The notes: generated by a model not told the origin, from the sequence alone. A DNA stretch of 55,370 bases from Sterolibacterium sp. (GCA_019105045.1 JAHRWT010000088.1:1-55370), one strand, 5' to 3'. Positions 29,609 to 39,765 are shown, numbered from the stretch's first letter. Program-made: numbers and translations.

Positions 29609-30295
29609 TCAGCTTTCTGCTTGATCGGCATTGCGTACTTCAGCGATGAACGCCGCCATGCGGGCCGCGTCCTTGCGTCCTTTGTGTGTCCCCCCCTGGC
29701 CATCCGGTTCTTCCACGCCGCTGCTGACATCCACCGCCCAGGGGCGCAGCTGGCGGATTGCCGTGGCGAGATTGTCAGCGTCGAGTCCGCCAGAGAGGAT
29801 CAACGGCAACGGCAGCTGTGGTGGAATCAGCGACCAGTCGAACGTCTGACCGCTGCCACCGTAGCCCTCGACATAAGCGTCCAGCAGTAAACCCCGGGCA
29901 TCGGGAAAGGCAGCCGCGTATTCTAACAAATCGAACCCGGGGCGAACGCGGGCGGCCTTGAGGTAGGGCAGACCGAACTGGCGGCAATAATCCGCATCTT
30001 CATCACCGTGGAATTGCAGCAGTTGCAGCGGGACTTGCGCCAGAATCTCATGCACCCGGGCCGGCGTTTCATTGACGAACAGACCAACCAGGGTCACGAA
30101 GGGGGGCAGCAGTGCCGCCAATTGGGCGGCGCTGGTGGGTTCCAGGGCGCGTGGGCTGGGCGGATAGAAGACGAAACCGAGCGCATCCGCACCGAGATCG
30201 ATGGCAGCCTGCAGGTCGGTGGCGCGGGTGATGCCGCAGATCTTGATGCGGGTGCGGTGGATGCGGCGAGAAGGGGAAAGGGGCTGCGCGGTCAC
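29609..30295 (-). CDS. trpF: Phosphoribosylanthranilate isomerase
   Basis: TrpF carries out the Amadori rearrangement in tryptophan synthesis. The (beta-alpha)8 barrel begins [10 protein letters not shown] with Cys20 as the general base, and has the phosphate-binding ILSGGLD and VDVSSGVE motifs with the catalytic Asp in the latter. No ATG precedes the conserved region. I chose a GTG at 30295 (228 aa) because it falls 13 bases after the truA stop; the frame remains open further upstream into truA. The start is therefore less certain than the identity. Confidence 0.92.
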   Translation of the reverse strand: MTAQPLSPSRRIHRTRIKICGITRATDLQAAIDLGADALGFVFYPPSPRALEPTSAAQLAALLPPFVTLVGLFVNETPARVHEILAQVPLQLLQFHGDEDADYCRQFGLPYLKAARVRPGFDLLEYAAAFPDARGLLLDAYVEGYGGSGQTFDWSLIPPQLPLPLILSGGLDADNLATAIRQLRPWAVDVSSGVEEPDGQGGTHKGRKDAARMAAFIAEVRNADQAES

Positions 30296-30308
30296 GTGGG
30301 CAGTCCAG

Positions 30309-31124
30309 TCAAATGGTGAACAAGGCAGGCATGATACGGGCTGCCGGCGGGATGTTCCAGTGCGCAGCGTAATCCACGCCGACCAGATACAGGCCGGCCG
30401 CCGAAAAAGTTGGTGCGGCCTGGCAGCGGTCACGACTGGCAAGCAGCTCGGCAATCGAGGTGACCGGCGCGCGACCATTGCCGATGGCCACCAGCGCACC
30501 CACCAGATTGCGCACCATGTGCTGGAGAAAGGCGTTGGCGCGAAACTCGAAGATGATCAGTTCTTCATGCTGCCTGATGTCTGCCTGATGCATGATTTTG
30601 ACGGCAGATTTGGCCTGGCATTCGGCTGCCCGAAAAGCCGAAAAATCATGTTCGCCCAGCAGCATCCTGGCGGCTGTCTGCATGTGTTCCAGCGACAGGG
30701 GGCGGTGATGCCAGCCAACTCGGCCATGCAGGAGCGCCGGTCGCACGGGATGGTTGTGCAGCAGATAGCAATAGTGACGTGAACGGGCGTCGAAACGGGC
30801 GTGGAAGTCGTCGGCAACCGGCTGTGCCCAGCGCACGCAGACGGTCGGCGGCAGGTGGGCGTTGCCGCCGCGGACCCAGGCGTGCGGCGGGCGGGCGACC
30901 GGACAATCGAAATGCACTACCTGGTTTAGTGCATGTACCCCGCTATCGGTGCGGCCGGCGCAATGCACGCGGATGGCCTGGCCGGCAACTTGAGAGAGTG
31001 CCTGTTCAACCACGTCCTGGACGGTTTGGCCGTGTGGTTGCGATTGCCAGCCATGAAAGGCCGTGCCGTCGTATTCGATGCCCAGGGCTATGCGCTGTGA
31101 CCCGTTTGCGTTTGTGACTTTCAT
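30309..31124 (-). CDS. truA: tRNA pseudouridine(38-40) synthase
   Basis: TruA isomerises uridines 38-40 in the anticodon arm. I chose the ATG at 31124 (271 aa), which forms an ATGA overlap with the stop of the upstream EcfT-like gene. This places the catalytic Asp at residue 60 (AGRTDSGVHA), exactly as in E. coli. The downstream RNLVGALVAIG block is also typical. truA next to fimV and trpF is a widespread arrangement in this group. Confidence 0.96.
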   Translation of the reverse strand: MKVTNANGSQRIALGIEYDGTAFHGWQSQPHGQTVQDVVEQALSQVAGQAIRVHCAGRTDSGVHALNQVVHFDCPVARPPHAWVRGGNAHLPPTVCVRWAQPVADDFHARFDARSRHYCYLLHNHPVRPALLHGRVGWHHRPLSLEHMQTAARMLLGEHDFSAFRAAECQAKSAVKIMHQADIRQHEELIIFEFRANAFLQHMVRNLVGALVAIGNGRAPVTSIAELLASRDRCQAAPTFSAAGLYLVGVDYAAHWNIPPAARIMPALFTI

Positions 31125-31801
31125 GCGCGACTGCCCAGCCACAGATAGGCCGCTATCAGTACCGGCAGCGTCAGCAGCATGATCAGCCGGTCGCGGATGG
31201 TCAGTGGTGCGATGTGGAGTTCAATCGGCACTGCCGGCTGCGTCATCTCTGCCGGCGTTCCGCTTGTGCTGCGCGCTGGGTCGAACCAGTCCTGCCAGCC
31301 GGAACGCTGGCCGCGCCGGCGCAATTCACGGCCCTGTTCGACGTATTCCAGGACCAGCATCAGCCGCAAGGCCATGCGGCCACGTTGCTGCTGCAGGCCG
31401 ATGCCGCCCAGCAGTACATAAAATCCGCTGACCAATGCCGGGATGCCGAGTCGTTCGAGCAGCATGGCGAGCAAGGCAATCAGTTGCAACAATCGCAGCG
31501 TGTGGGTTGCAGCAAATTCCAGACCTTCGCGGGTGATGCCAAGTGCGCCGGCCGGGTCGGGCAGCAAGGTGCCGGATGTGGCGAAAGCAAACAGCACGGC
31601 AATCGAGAGCAGCAGCCAGCGGATGCGCCGTAACAGCAGTCTGAAGCGCCGGCCGGCCAGTCCCAGGGCCAGCGGGAAGATCAGTAGCGCCAACCACAGC
31701 AGCATCGACAGCGGCAGCCATTGCAGGATCAGGGTCAGGGTCAGCCAGAGGAGGATTTGGCTGGCAGGGTGCACAGTCGCGAAATGATGGCGGAAGGACA
31801 T
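31121..31801 (-). CDS. EcfT/CbiQ-like energy-coupling factor transmembrane protein
   Basis: A 226-aa membrane protein with about five hydrophobic segments (roughly 15-30, 33-50, 60-78, 103-125 and 205-222). It resembles the T component of ECF vitamin/metal importers (CbiQ, BioN). The cytoplasmic stretch EYVEQGRELRRRGQ occupies the place of the ATPase-coupling helices. The usual partners, an EcfA ATPase and a substrate-binding S component, are absent from the window, so its substrate is unknown. It overlaps truA by 4 bases and follows fimV by 115 bases. Confidence 0.75.
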   Translation of the reverse strand: MSFRHHFATVHPASQILLWLTLTLILQWLPLSMLLWLALLIFPLALGLAGRRFRLLLRRIRWLLLSIAVLFAFATSGTLLPDPAGALGITREGLEFAATHTLRLLQLIALLAMLLERLGIPALVSGFYVLLGGIGLQQQRGRMALRLMLVLEYVEQGRELRRRGQRSGWQDWFDPARSTSGTPAEMTQPAVPIELHIAPLTIRDRLIMLLTLPVLIAAYLWLGSRA

Positions 31802-31916
31802 GAAGCGCTAGCCCGGCCGGAGAAATAAAATGGCGGCCTGCGCACTCAGGGGGAGGGCGGAACGGGCCCGGTCAGTACGCAGATTTGCGGCTGCGCACGG
31901 TTCAGGTCCAGCCCAG

Positions 31917-34688
31917 TTAGCCCAGTTGTGCGAGTCTGGTGCGCGCAGCGGCCTGTTGTGCGGTATTGCCTTCGTTGAGCACTTCCTGCAGCAATTCGCG
32001 AGCACCTTCCTGGTCGCCCATTTCTTCATAGGCGGCAGCCAGTTCCAGTTTGGTGTCGATTTCAGGCGAGCCAGCTTCGTCGGTGGCTGGCGCGGCGGGA
32101 CGGTCAGACTCCGCAAGTGGTGTCGTCAGGCTTTCAGCGGCTGGAGAAAGCGGCGGAATATCCGGGTCGCTGAAAGTGTCAGCAGTCGCAGCCGGCGTGT
32201 CTGGCGCGTGGTCGATGCTGTGCTCATCCAGCTCCAGGCTGATCGAGGCAAGATCAATGCCACTGGCCGCTGCGCTGCTTGGCGGTGGCGTGAAAGTGGT
32301 CTCTGCTGGCAGGCTGTCCGGCGTGCTGTCGGAGGCGGCAATGCTTTCAAAGTCAATCTGGCCACCGCCAGTCGTGCTGCTGCCTGCACTGGCATCAACG
32401 GCCATGTTCGGGAGGGCATCTGCTGTGGGTGTGGGAACGGGAGTGGGCTGGGCTGCGGTATCAGTGCTGTGGCCCAGATCGAAATCGAGCGTTGTGCTGG
32501 TGTCATTGCCGGCGAGAGGCTCACTGCCCGTTCCCAGATCTATTTCGAAATCAAGTGATGCGGGTATTTCTTCAAGTTCGGCTTCCATCGAGGCGGCCGC
32601 TGCTTCAATGGAAGCATCTGCCGCAGTTGTTGCCGGTGTGTCGAATTCGGCGGCGATCTTGTCGAAATCCTGGGGTGTGAGCACCATGGTGGCCGTCGGG
32701 TCATACAGCTCGGGCCGAGTGTCTTGCGCTGTGTCGGCGGCGCTCGTCGGGTTGTACAGCGGATTTTCCGGGTCGATCGAGCGGCCGAGCGCGGCTGCTT
32801 TTTCCCAGTGTTCACCGGTACCGCTGGTTTGGGTGTGCAGGTCGCTGGCGATGCCTTCGAACTGTTTCAGACTCTTGCGTGCGGCGTAAATTTCCAGCAG
32901 CTTGAGAGGTATGGCGTGGCGTGCCGGATCTTTCTTCATGGCATCGAGGAGAATTTCCTCAGCCTGGGCATTGCGTCCATAGGCCATGTAGACATCCGCT
33001 TCGGCGATCGGGTCGACGCTTTCGCTGGCGTCGGCGCCGCTGCTGCCAATCACGCTGAAGTCGGTATCCAGCGAACTGTCAGCTGTGCTGCCCGTATCGA
33101 CAACCTGGCCGCCATTGCTGTCGAAGACCGAATTCATCGATAGTTCATTGCTGCTCCCGCCGGCAGGTGCGCTGGAGGCTGCACTGGCGGAGGCAGTGAC
33201 GGTGCGTTTTTTTCGCCATTGGTTGAAGCCCAGATAGCCGAGCAGCAGGGCAAGGATGCCGGCGCCACCATAGATCAGTTGGGGATTGTCATCCAGGAAG
33301 CTGGGTTCTGCGGCATCAACTTTGGGCGGTTGCGCAGGTTTCTTTTTCTTTGCCGGTTTTTTGGCCGGTTGCGCGGCCGGTGCGGCGGCTGTTGTTTCTG
33401 TGGCAGGGTGTGTCTGCGCCGTGGTGGCCTGTTGCTCGGCGGTTGCCAGGGTCTGGCTCTTCAGTGCCAGCGCCTGGCGCATTTCGGCCAGGTTCCTGTC
33501 CAGTTCGGTGATGCGGCTGTTGGCTTCCTGCAGGGTTTTTTCGTGGGCGATGGTGTCTTCTTCGAGCGCTGCGGCACGTGCCGCTGGAGTTTTTTCGGTG
33601 CTCTTGTCCTTGCTGGCAATGGCGGCGGATTTCGAGACTTCCAGTTTGTCCTTGCTGACCGGGGGCGGCAGTTTTTCTTCTACCTGGGTTGCAATCTTGC
33701 CGCTGGCCGACTGCTGTGGCGCGGCTTCTGCCATTGCCGGGGCGGCTTCGGTTGCGGCTGCCAGCTTCTTGCGATAGGCGGCGAAGTCGGCAGCCTGGGC
33801 GATCACCAGTTCGCGGGCTTCATGCGGATTGACAGCATTGATGCTGTCGTGATCGGGCAGTGTCAGGATTTTTCCTGCGCGCAGGCGATTGATGTTGCCG
33901 CCGGTGAAGGCTTCGCGGTTGTTGCGAAACAGGGCGATCAGCATCTGGTCAAGGTTGACGTCCGCAGGCATGGTTTGCAGGGTTTCACCGGCAATTTTGC
34001 TGAGTGTGTCGCCAGGTTTCACCAGATGTGTTGCTGTGGTCCGTGCCTGTGCGGAGCGTGCTGTCTGCGCAGTGTCACGCGCAGTGGCTGGTTCGGCAGA
34101 TGTCTGGTCTGTGGCGTCAGCGGATTTTTTTCTTGGGGCAGTTTCGCTGCGGGCCGCTGTGACCTGGTCTGGGCCGGCTGCTGCGGGTGCAGGAGTGGCA
34201 GTGGCCGTTGGGCTGGTCGGCTTGATGCCGGCAACCGGCAGGTTACCGGCCATGTCCTGGGGCGCGTTTTTTTGCAGCGCATCGGGGGGATCCAGCAAGA
34301 AGAGATATTCCCGTTGCAGGCGTCCTGCCGCCCAGCTCATTTCAAGCAACAGGTCGAGAAAGGGCTCGTTGAGTGCCTGGTCGGTTCTCAGTTGCAGATA
34401 CAGGCGTTTGTCGGCGCGTTTTTCTATGGAGACCTTGATGTCGGAGAGGACCGGGTTGTATTCGATCCCCGCCTGCTGGAAGGCTTCATGAGGTGCGATG
34501 CGGGCAGCCAGCGTGGCCGCTTCCTCGCGACTGGTCGTCATGTCGATTTCAGCGAGCAGGGGTTGGCCGAGCACGGACAATACCTTGAGATTGCCCAGTC
34601 CGGCAGCGCTTGCTCCCAGCGGCAGGGCTGCCAATGCAAGAGCGAGGGCGGAGAGCTGAAATTTTGTGCGAAATGAGGAGCGGGCCAC
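31917..34688 (-). CDS. fimV: FimV/HubP-type polar hub protein
   Basis: FimV/HubP proteins are inner-membrane polar landmarks that bind peptidoglycan and recruit pilus and flagellar machinery. I chose a GTG at 34688 (923 aa) because GGGAGG lies seven bases upstream and a signal peptide follows directly (cleavage near ASAAG). Domains in order: the FimV N-terminal region, a LysM motif (HLVKPGDTLSKIA, about 225-290), a Glu/Gln coiled coil, a Lys/Pro-rich linker, one membrane segment (LIYGGAGILALLLGYLGF), then a long acidic cytoplasmic part with TPR-like stretches. The C-terminal FimV domain ends LELAAAYEEMGDQEGARELL. Confidence 0.92.
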   Translation of the reverse strand: MARSSFRTKFQLSALALALAALPLGASAAGLGNLKVLSVLGQPLLAEIDMTTSREEAATLAARIAPHEAFQQAGIEYNPVLSDIKVSIEKRADKRLYLQLRTDQALNEPFLDLLLEMSWAAGRLQREYLFLLDPPDALQKNAPQDMAGNLPVAGIKPTSPTATATPAPAAAGPDQVTAARSETAPRKKSADATDQTSAEPATARDTAQTARSAQARTTATHLVKPGDTLSKIAGETLQTMPADVNLDQMLIALFRNNREAFTGGNINRLRAGKILTLPDHDSINAVNPHEARELVIAQAADFAAYRKKLAAATEAAPAMAEAAPQQSASGKIATQVEEKLPPPVSKDKLEVSKSAAIASKDKSTEKTPAARAAALEEDTIAHEKTLQEANSRITELDRNLAEMRQALALKSQTLATAEQQATTAQTHPATETTAAAPAAQPAKKPAKKKKPAQPPKVDAAEPSFLDDNPQLIYGGAGILALLLGYLGFNQWRKKRTVTASASAASSAPAGGSSNELSMNSVFDSNGGQVVDTGSTADSSLDTDFSVIGSSGADASESVDPIAEADVYMAYGRNAQAEEILLDAMKKDPARHAIPLKLLEIYAARKSLKQFEGIASDLHTQTSGTGEHWEKAAALGRSIDPENPLYNPTSAADTAQDTRPELYDPTATMVLTPQDFDKIAAEFDTPATTAADASIEAAAASMEAELEEIPASLDFEIDLGTGSEPLAGNDTSTTLDFDLGHSTDTAAQPTPVPTPTADALPNMAVDASAGSSTTGGGQIDFESIAASDSTPDSLPAETTFTPPPSSAAASGIDLASISLELDEHSIDHAPDTPAATADTFSDPDIPPLSPAAESLTTPLAESDRPAAPATDEAGSPEIDTKLELAAAYEEMGDQEGARELLQEVLNEGNTAQQAAARTRLAQLG

Positions 34689-34723
34689 GATAAGCCTCCC
34701 ATCAGGGATTTGTTCAGATAAAC

Positions 34724-34757
34724 AAAATAACATCATGAGGTTAGCTGCGCAAGCTAA
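34724..34757 (-). promoter_or_regulatory. fimV promoter with an inverted repeat at the -35 element
   Basis: On the minus strand a -35 TTGCGC (34747-34752) and a -10 TATTTT (34724-34729) are 17 bases apart, about 36-40 bases ahead of the GTG start of fimV. The -35 lies inside a perfect inverted repeat, TTAGCT and AGCTAA with five bases between (34741-34757), which could be a binding site. Confidence 0.5.
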
Positions 34758-34840
34758 ACCTGTCTCTTATGTGAGGTATTTCCCGTGGCGGGTGACGGGC
34801 GGCCGGGGCGTTTCCGTCGGTTGCATTTCTGGCAGCGTGG

Positions 34841-35950
34841 TCAATCAACCAGGATATGCAACATGCGCCGCAATGGTTCGGCTGCGCCCCACAGCAGTTG
34901 GTCGCCGACGGTGAATGCCGACAGGTAGTCATTGCCCATCGACATCTTGCGCAGGCGGCCGACTGGCACGCTCAGGGTGCCGGTGACGGCCGTTGGTGTG
35001 AGGTTTTTCATGGTGGTTTCGCGCTCGTTGGGTACCACCTTGCACCATTCGTTGTGAGCGGCCAGCAAGGCTTCGATTTCCTGCAGCGGCACATTCTGCT
35101 TCAGTTTGATGGTCAGGGCCTGCGAGTGGCAGCGCATGGCGCCGATACGCACGCACAGGCCATCGACTGCGATCGGCGCGGCTTCGAGACCGAGAATCTT
35201 GTTTGTTTCGGCTGCACCCTTCCATTCTTCACGGCTCTGACCGTTGCCCAGGTCCTTGTCGATCCAGGGAATCAGTGAGCCGGCCAGCGGCACGCCGAAA
35301 TTGGCGGTGGGAAAGCGCTCGTCACGCAGGATGCCGGCGACTTCGCGGTCGATGTCGAGAATGGCCGAGGCCGGGTCCTTGAGCATGTTTTCGGCCACGC
35401 GATGGGCTTCACCCATCTGTTGCAGCAGTTCGCGCATGTTCTGCGCACCGGCGCCGGAAGCTGCCTGGTAGGTCATGGAGGTCATCCATTCGACGAGACC
35501 TGCTTCGAACAGCCCGCCCAGGCCCATCAACATCAGACTGACGGTGCAGTTGCCGCCGATGAAGTTTTTCATGCCCTGGTCGAGCGCGCGGTCGATGACG
35601 TGGCGGTTGACCGGGTCAAGAATGATGATGGCATCATCTTTCATGCGCAGGGTCGAAGCCGCATCGATCCAGTAGCCCGTCCAGCCAGCGGCGCGCAGTT
35701 GCGGAAAAATTGCGCTGGTGTAATCACCGCCCTGGCAGGAAATGATGATATCCATGGCCGCCAGCGCGTCCAGGTTTTTTGCGTCCTGCAGTACGCTGGC
35801 GCCCTGACCGACATCCGGCCCCTGGCCGCCGACATTGGAGGTAGTGAAGAATACCGGTGCGATCAGGGCGAAATCGTTTTCTTCGCGCATCCGCTGCATG
35901 AGCACGGAGCCCACCATGCCGCGCCAACCCACCATGCCGACCGTTTTCAT
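34841..35950 (-). CDS. asd: Aspartate-semialdehyde dehydrogenase
   Basis: Asd reduces aspartyl phosphate to the semialdehyde, the branch point for lysine/diaminopimelate, threonine and methionine. The 369-aa protein has the NADP-binding [11 protein letters not shown] motif near the N-terminus and catalytic Cys135 in GGNCTVSLM, the same number as in E. coli. It heads the long minus-strand gene run; fimV follows after 152 bases with its own probable promoter. Confidence 0.97.
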   Translation of the reverse strand: MKTVGMVGWRGMVGSVLMQRMREENDFALIAPVFFTTSNVGGQGPDVGQGASVLQDAKNLDALAAMDIIISCQGGDYTSAIFPQLRAAGWTGYWIDAASTLRMKDDAIIILDPVNRHVIDRALDQGMKNFIGGNCTVSLMLMGLGGLFEAGLVEWMTSMTYQAASGAGAQNMRELLQQMGEAHRVAENMLKDPASAILDIDREVAGILRDERFPTANFGVPLAGSLIPWIDKDLGNGQSREEWKGAAETNKILGLEAAPIAVDGLCVRIGAMRCHSQALTIKLKQNVPLQEIEALLAAHNEWCKVVPNERETTMKNLTPTAVTGTLSVPVGRLRKMSMGNDYLSAFTVGDQLLWGAAEPLRRMLHILVD

Positions 35951-36057
35951 TGCCTTATCCTTTGTTTCCTGGGTATTGTTGCTGATTCAGAATGCCGTAT
36001 TGTTTGGTATTGCCTGGTATTGCGTTGCAGAAGCCTCGTTCGGAGGCTGCCTGTGCT

Positions 36058-36183
36058 TCAGTGGGTGGCGCGCTGGATGGCCGCGCCACCTTTTTCAATA
36101 TCCTTGCCGATGCCTTGAACCGTGTTGCAGCCTGCCAGCAGGGCAAGTGCAGTAAGGGTCAGCAGTATCCATTGGTTGCGCAT
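36058..36183 (-). CDS. Entericidin A/B family lipoprotein
   Basis: A 41-aa peptide that starts at ATG 36183, with GGGAG upstream. It has a short hydrophobic signal ending in the lipobox LLAGC (Cys19), then a tail with NTVQGIGKDIEKGG, the pattern of the entericidin family. Entericidins are small cell-envelope lipoproteins; in E. coli the ecnAB pair acts as antidote and toxin. Here only one gene is present, so a toxin-antidote role is not supported. It lies 107 bases upstream of asd on the same strand. Confidence 0.85.
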   Translation of the reverse strand: MRNQWILLTLTALALLAGCNTVQGIGKDIEKGGAAIQRATH

Positions 36184-36536
36184 GATCGAACTCCCGGGCA
36201 ACAAAGTGTGAAGTATGGTTTGTGGACTGGGTGATGCTGAAAAAATTCCGGCATCGCGACGTGCTGCGTGGTCGGTGCCATCTCGATCCGAAAACCCAGG
36301 GGAAACTCTGCATGAATCATTCCGCTGCATCCAGTTGCGGGTTTGGCATGATCTGCGGTGTTGCGCCGTTTCGCATCTTGCTTCTCACGCCATCCCGCAG
36401 CGTCTGCTGACCACTACGATGCGTGCAGAATTTCCTTGGAGCCCCGCAATTATTGCACAGCAAAAAAACGCTGTCAGTGATTCGTCACGTCATTTTCAAA
36501 CGGGTTTTTACGGCAAACCAAAGGCTTGCGTTGTCG
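36184..36536. other. Spacer between the MFS transporter gene and the entericidin gene
   Basis: No gene is supported in these 353 bases. It includes the Shine-Dalgarno of the entericidin gene and an 11-base palindrome GCAATTATTGC at 36446-36456. A short inverted repeat, ACAGC and GCTGT, flanks an A-run at about 36457-36474. I see no strong promoter or terminator. Confidence 0.5.
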
Positions 36537-37703
36537 TCATGGCCGTTGGTGGAGGGGACTGGCCGGGCGGTCGAGGGGGATGCGGAGATGACGCCAGACG
36601 ATCAATAGACCGCCCAGGGCGAATGCCGAACCCAGGCTGTAAGTCCAGCCGGCGCCAAGGTGATCCCAGGTCTGGCCACTCAGCAGGCCACCGAGCAGGC
36701 CGCCTGCGCCAAAGGAAATGCTGCCGTAAAGCGCTTGGGCGCGTGCCTGGCCGCGTTCGGCAAACCAGCGGTGCAGGATGGCCACCATGGCGGCATGGAA
36801 AGCGCCGAAGCTGATGCCGTGCAGCAGTTGCGCCAGCACCAGGATGAGCAGCGAGCCCGCACCCCAGCCGATCAGCAGAAAGCGCAGGGCGGTCATGGCA
36901 AAAGTGAATAGCAGGATCTGGCGCAATGAATATCGATGCAGCAGGAAAGGCATCAGCATGAAGGCGAGGATTTCGGCGACCACGCCCAGCGACCAGAGCG
37001 CGCCGATCAGTGTCTTTGGATAGTGGTGGGCAACCAGGTGAATGGAATAGAACACATACAGCGGTCCATGTGCGGCGGCAATCAGGAAGGCGGCCCAGAG
37101 CAGTGGCAGCAGTTGGGGATGGCGCAGCATGGTACGCAAGGAGACCGCCGCCGTTGCCTGGTGTGGCGCGGGAGTTTCCGGCAGGGCCAGGCCGCAGCCA
37201 AAAAGCAGCAACAGCAGGATCAGTGAAATCCACAGCAGGTGGGTGATCGGCTGCACGTCGAGCAGGGCGCCGATACCCTGTACGGCAACGATGAAACCCA
37301 CCGAACCCCACAGGCGGATGCGGCCATAGTGCGCGGCCCGGTCGGCCAGTTGGCTCAGGGTCAGTGCTTCAACCAGCGGCAGGGCGGCACTCCAGAAAAA
37401 AGTCAGCAGTGCCATGACGGCGAAGGTGGCGGCAAAGCTTTCGGCCATGAACAGCAGGCACAGGCTCAGGGCGCACAGCAGGGCTGTACCGGATACGACC
37501 GGTTTCTTGCGTCCGTGCTGTTCGGCCAGCCAGCTCCACAGGTTGGGTGCGACCAGCCGCATGGCTTGCATCAACGAGAGCAGCAGGCTGATTTCCCAGG
37601 CGGAAAAACCACGCGTCTGCAGATACACGCCGAAATAGGGCATGTAGAGGCCGATGAAGGCGAAGTAGACGAAATACCACGCCGCCAGGCGCAGGGTGCT
37701 CAT
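36537..37703 (-). CDS. MFS transporter, HcaT-like
   Basis: A 388-aa twelve-segment major facilitator protein of the phenylpropionate/nucleoside permease-like group (MFS_1_like). The N-terminus LAAWYFVYFAFIGLYMPYFG and the segment SLMQAMRLVAPNLWSWLA are characteristic. I chose the ATG at 37703 because it precedes the first membrane segment directly; longer frames run into aroC. The substrate cannot be read from the sequence. It is 34 bases after aroC and probably shares its mRNA. Confidence 0.85.
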   Translation of the reverse strand: MSTLRLAAWYFVYFAFIGLYMPYFGVYLQTRGFSAWEISLLLSLMQAMRLVAPNLWSWLAEQHGRKKPVVSGTALLCALSLCLLFMAESFAATFAVMALLTFFWSAALPLVEALTLSQLADRAAHYGRIRLWGSVGFIVAVQGIGALLDVQPITHLLWISLILLLLLFGCGLALPETPAPHQATAAVSLRTMLRHPQLLPLLWAAFLIAAAHGPLYVFYSIHLVAHHYPKTLIGALWSLGVVAEILAFMLMPFLLHRYSLRQILLFTFAMTALRFLLIGWGAGSLLILVLAQLLHGISFGAFHAAMVAILHRWFAERGQARAQALYGSISFGAGGLLGGLLSGQTWDHLGAGWTYSLGSAFALGGLLIVWRHLRIPLDRPASPLHQRP

Positions 37704-37737
37704 GGTGTGTTGCCGCAGCGGTTGGGCGGAACCTGTC

Positions 37738-38835
37738 TCAGGGGTGTGCCGGAACCTTGGGGGTTGGGCAGTGCACATCGCCACACTGCGCGCGATGGCG
37801 CAGCGCCTGGTCGATCAGCACCAGCGCCAGCATGGCTTCGGCGATGGGCGTGGCGCGGATGCCCACGCAAGGATCATGGCGGCCGTGGGTGACGATTTCC
37901 GTGGCTTGTCCGGCGCGGTCGATCGAGCGGCGCGGCAGGCGAATGCTGGAGGTCGGTTTGATGGCGAGATTGACCAGGATATCCTGGCCGCTGGTGATGC
38001 CACCGACGATGCCGCCGGCGTGGTTGGAAAGGAAACCGGCCGGCGTCAGTTCGTCGCCATGCTCGCTGCCCTTTTGCGCCACGCTGGCAAAACCGGCACC
38101 GATTTCGACGCCCTTGACTGCGTTGATGCCCATCATCGCAGCAGCGATGTCGGCGTCGATGCGGCCATATACCGGCTCGCCCCAGCCGACCGGTACGCCG
38201 CTGGCGACAAGGTGGAGCTGCGCGCCGATCGAGTCACCGGCGCGGCGCAGCGCATCCATGATGGTTTCCAGTTGCGGCACACTGGCGGCATCTGCGGCAA
38301 AGAATGGGTTGTCGTTGACGATGGACCAGTCGGTAATGGGAATGTCCACATTGCCCAGTTTGGTCATGCAGCCTTTGATGTGCACGCCGTAGCGTTCGCG
38401 CAGCCACTTTTTGGCAATGGCTCCGGCAGCCACGCGCACGGCGGTTTCGCGTGCCGAGGAACGCCCACCGCCACGATGGTCGCGGATGCCGTATTTCTGC
38501 CAGTAACTGTAATCGGCATGGCCGGGACGGAAGCTGTCGGCAATGTTGCCGTAATCCTTGCTGCGCTGATCCTGGTTGCGAATCAGCAGCGCAATCGGCG
38601 TGCCGGTGGTCCTGCCTTCGAAGATGCCGGAGAGAATTTCGACTTCATCCGGTTCGCGCCGCTGGGTGACGTGGCGCGAGGTGCCTGGCTTGCGCCGATC
38701 CAGCTCGGCCTGGATCTCCGCCGCACTGATGGCCAGTCCCGGCGGGCAGCCATCCACCACGCAACCGATGGCCGGGCCGTGTGATTCACCAAATGAGGTG
38801 ACGCAGAACAGGGTGCCAAAAGTATTGCCGGACAT
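37738..38835 (-). CDS. aroC: Chorismate synthase
   Basis: AroC makes chorismate from EPSP using reduced FMN, the last step of the shikimate pathway. The 365-aa protein has all three family signatures: [18 protein letters not shown] near the N-terminus, [17 protein letters not shown] near 125, and the RHDPC region near 335. Another aromatic-pathway gene, aroG, is at the right end of the window, and trpFBA are 8 kb away. Confidence 0.97.
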   Translation of the reverse strand: MSGNTFGTLFCVTSFGESHGPAIGCVVDGCPPGLAISAAEIQAELDRRKPGTSRHVTQRREPDEVEILSGIFEGRTTGTPIALLIRNQDQRSKDYGNIADSFRPGHADYSYWQKYGIRDHRGGGRSSARETAVRVAAGAIAKKWLRERYGVHIKGCMTKLGNVDIPITDWSIVNDNPFFAADAASVPQLETIMDALRRAGDSIGAQLHLVASGVPVGWGEPVYGRIDADIAAAMMGINAVKGVEIGAGFASVAQKGSEHGDELTPAGFLSNHAGGIVGGITSGQDILVNLAIKPTSSIRLPRRSIDRAGQATEIVTHGRHDPCVGIRATPIAEAMLALVLIDQALRHRAQCGDVHCPTPKVPAHP

Positions 38836-38892
38836 TGCAAGCGCCTTGTAAGTAAGCCGGTGGAGAGAAAAATTTTAGCAGTTTGCCGTGTT

Positions 38893-39696
38893 TCAGCGCT
38901 GGAGTTCCGGCGTCAGGTGCGGGGCGATGATCTGCAGCAACTGTGCAAAGATCTTGGGATTGCCGGCCAGCATGTTGCCACTGTCCAGATAACCCGGTTC
39001 CCCGCTCAGGTCGCCGACCAGACCACCGGCTTCGGTGATCAGCAGGGCGCCGGCGGCCATGTCCCAGGGATTCAGGCCGATTTCCCAGAAGCCATCCAGG
39101 CGACCCGCAGCGACATAGGCCAGATCCAGCGCGGCTGAACCCGGCCGCCGCATCCCGGCGGTTTTTTGCGCCAGCTCACGGAAGATCGCCAGGTAGGCAT
39201 CGATATGCTTGAAACTGCGGTAGGGGAAGCCGGTGCCGAGCAGGGCGTCATCCAGCCGGGTGCATTTGGCGACGCGGAGGCGCTTGTCATTGAGAAAGGC
39301 GCCACCACCCTTGCTGGCGGTGTACAGTTCGTTGCGGGTGGTGTCATAGACCACGGCCTGGGTCAGCACGCCCTTGTGTGCCAGGGCGATGGAAACGGCG
39401 TACTGCGGAAAGCCATGAATGAAGTTGGTAGTGCCATCCAGCGGGTCGATGATCCATTGATATTCGGCATCCGCCTGCCCGGAATGGCCGGACTCCTCTG
39501 CTAGAATCGCGTGCTCCGGATAGGCATCGCTCAGCACTTCAAGAATGGCGTTTTCAGCCATCTTGTCCACTTCCGTGACGAAATCGGCCTGCTGCTTGAC
39601 GCTGACCTTGAACTGGCCGACATCCAGGCTGGCACGGTTGATGATCTGGCCGGCGCGGCGGGCAGCCTTGACGGCGATATTGAGCATGGGGTGCAT
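38893..39696 (-). CDS. suhB: Inositol monophosphatase family protein SuhB
   Basis: SuhB is a Mg-dependent inositol monophosphatase that in E. coli also joins the rRNA antitermination complex. I chose the ATG at 39696 (267 aa) because [16 protein letters not shown] matches the E. coli N-terminus; the much longer open frame upstream is antisense to trmJ. Metal-site residues Glu67, Asp84 and Asp87 ([14 protein letters not shown]) and the C-terminal [11 protein letters not shown] motif are present. It is divergent from trmJ with a 69-base gap. Confidence 0.95.
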   Translation of the reverse strand: MHPMLNIAVKAARRAGQIINRASLDVGQFKVSVKQQADFVTEVDKMAENAILEVLSDAYPEHAILAEESGHSGQADAEYQWIIDPLDGTTNFIHGFPQYAVSIALAHKGVLTQAVVYDTTRNELYTASKGGGAFLNDKRLRVAKCTRLDDALLGTGFPYRSFKHIDAYLAIFRELAQKTAGMRRPGSAALDLAYVAAGRLDGFWEIGLNPWDMAAGALLITEAGGLVGDLSGEPGYLDSGNMLAGNPKIFAQLLQIIAPHLTPELQR

Positions 39697-39765
39697 GGTG
39701 AGTCTAGTGTCCTTCAGGAAGCCGGATCCGCATCCGCTGTCCGGTGGCAAACCGCGAATTTTAAT

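Noticed and set aside
28441-29649. 402-codon plus-strand frame opposite trpB
   Set aside because: It is antisense to a highly conserved enzyme, with a Gly/His-rich nonsense product.
33219-34676. 485-codon open frame opposite fimV
   Set aside because: It is a mirror of the Ala/Thr/Pro-rich FimV linker; its Cys/Gly-rich product is a composition artefact.
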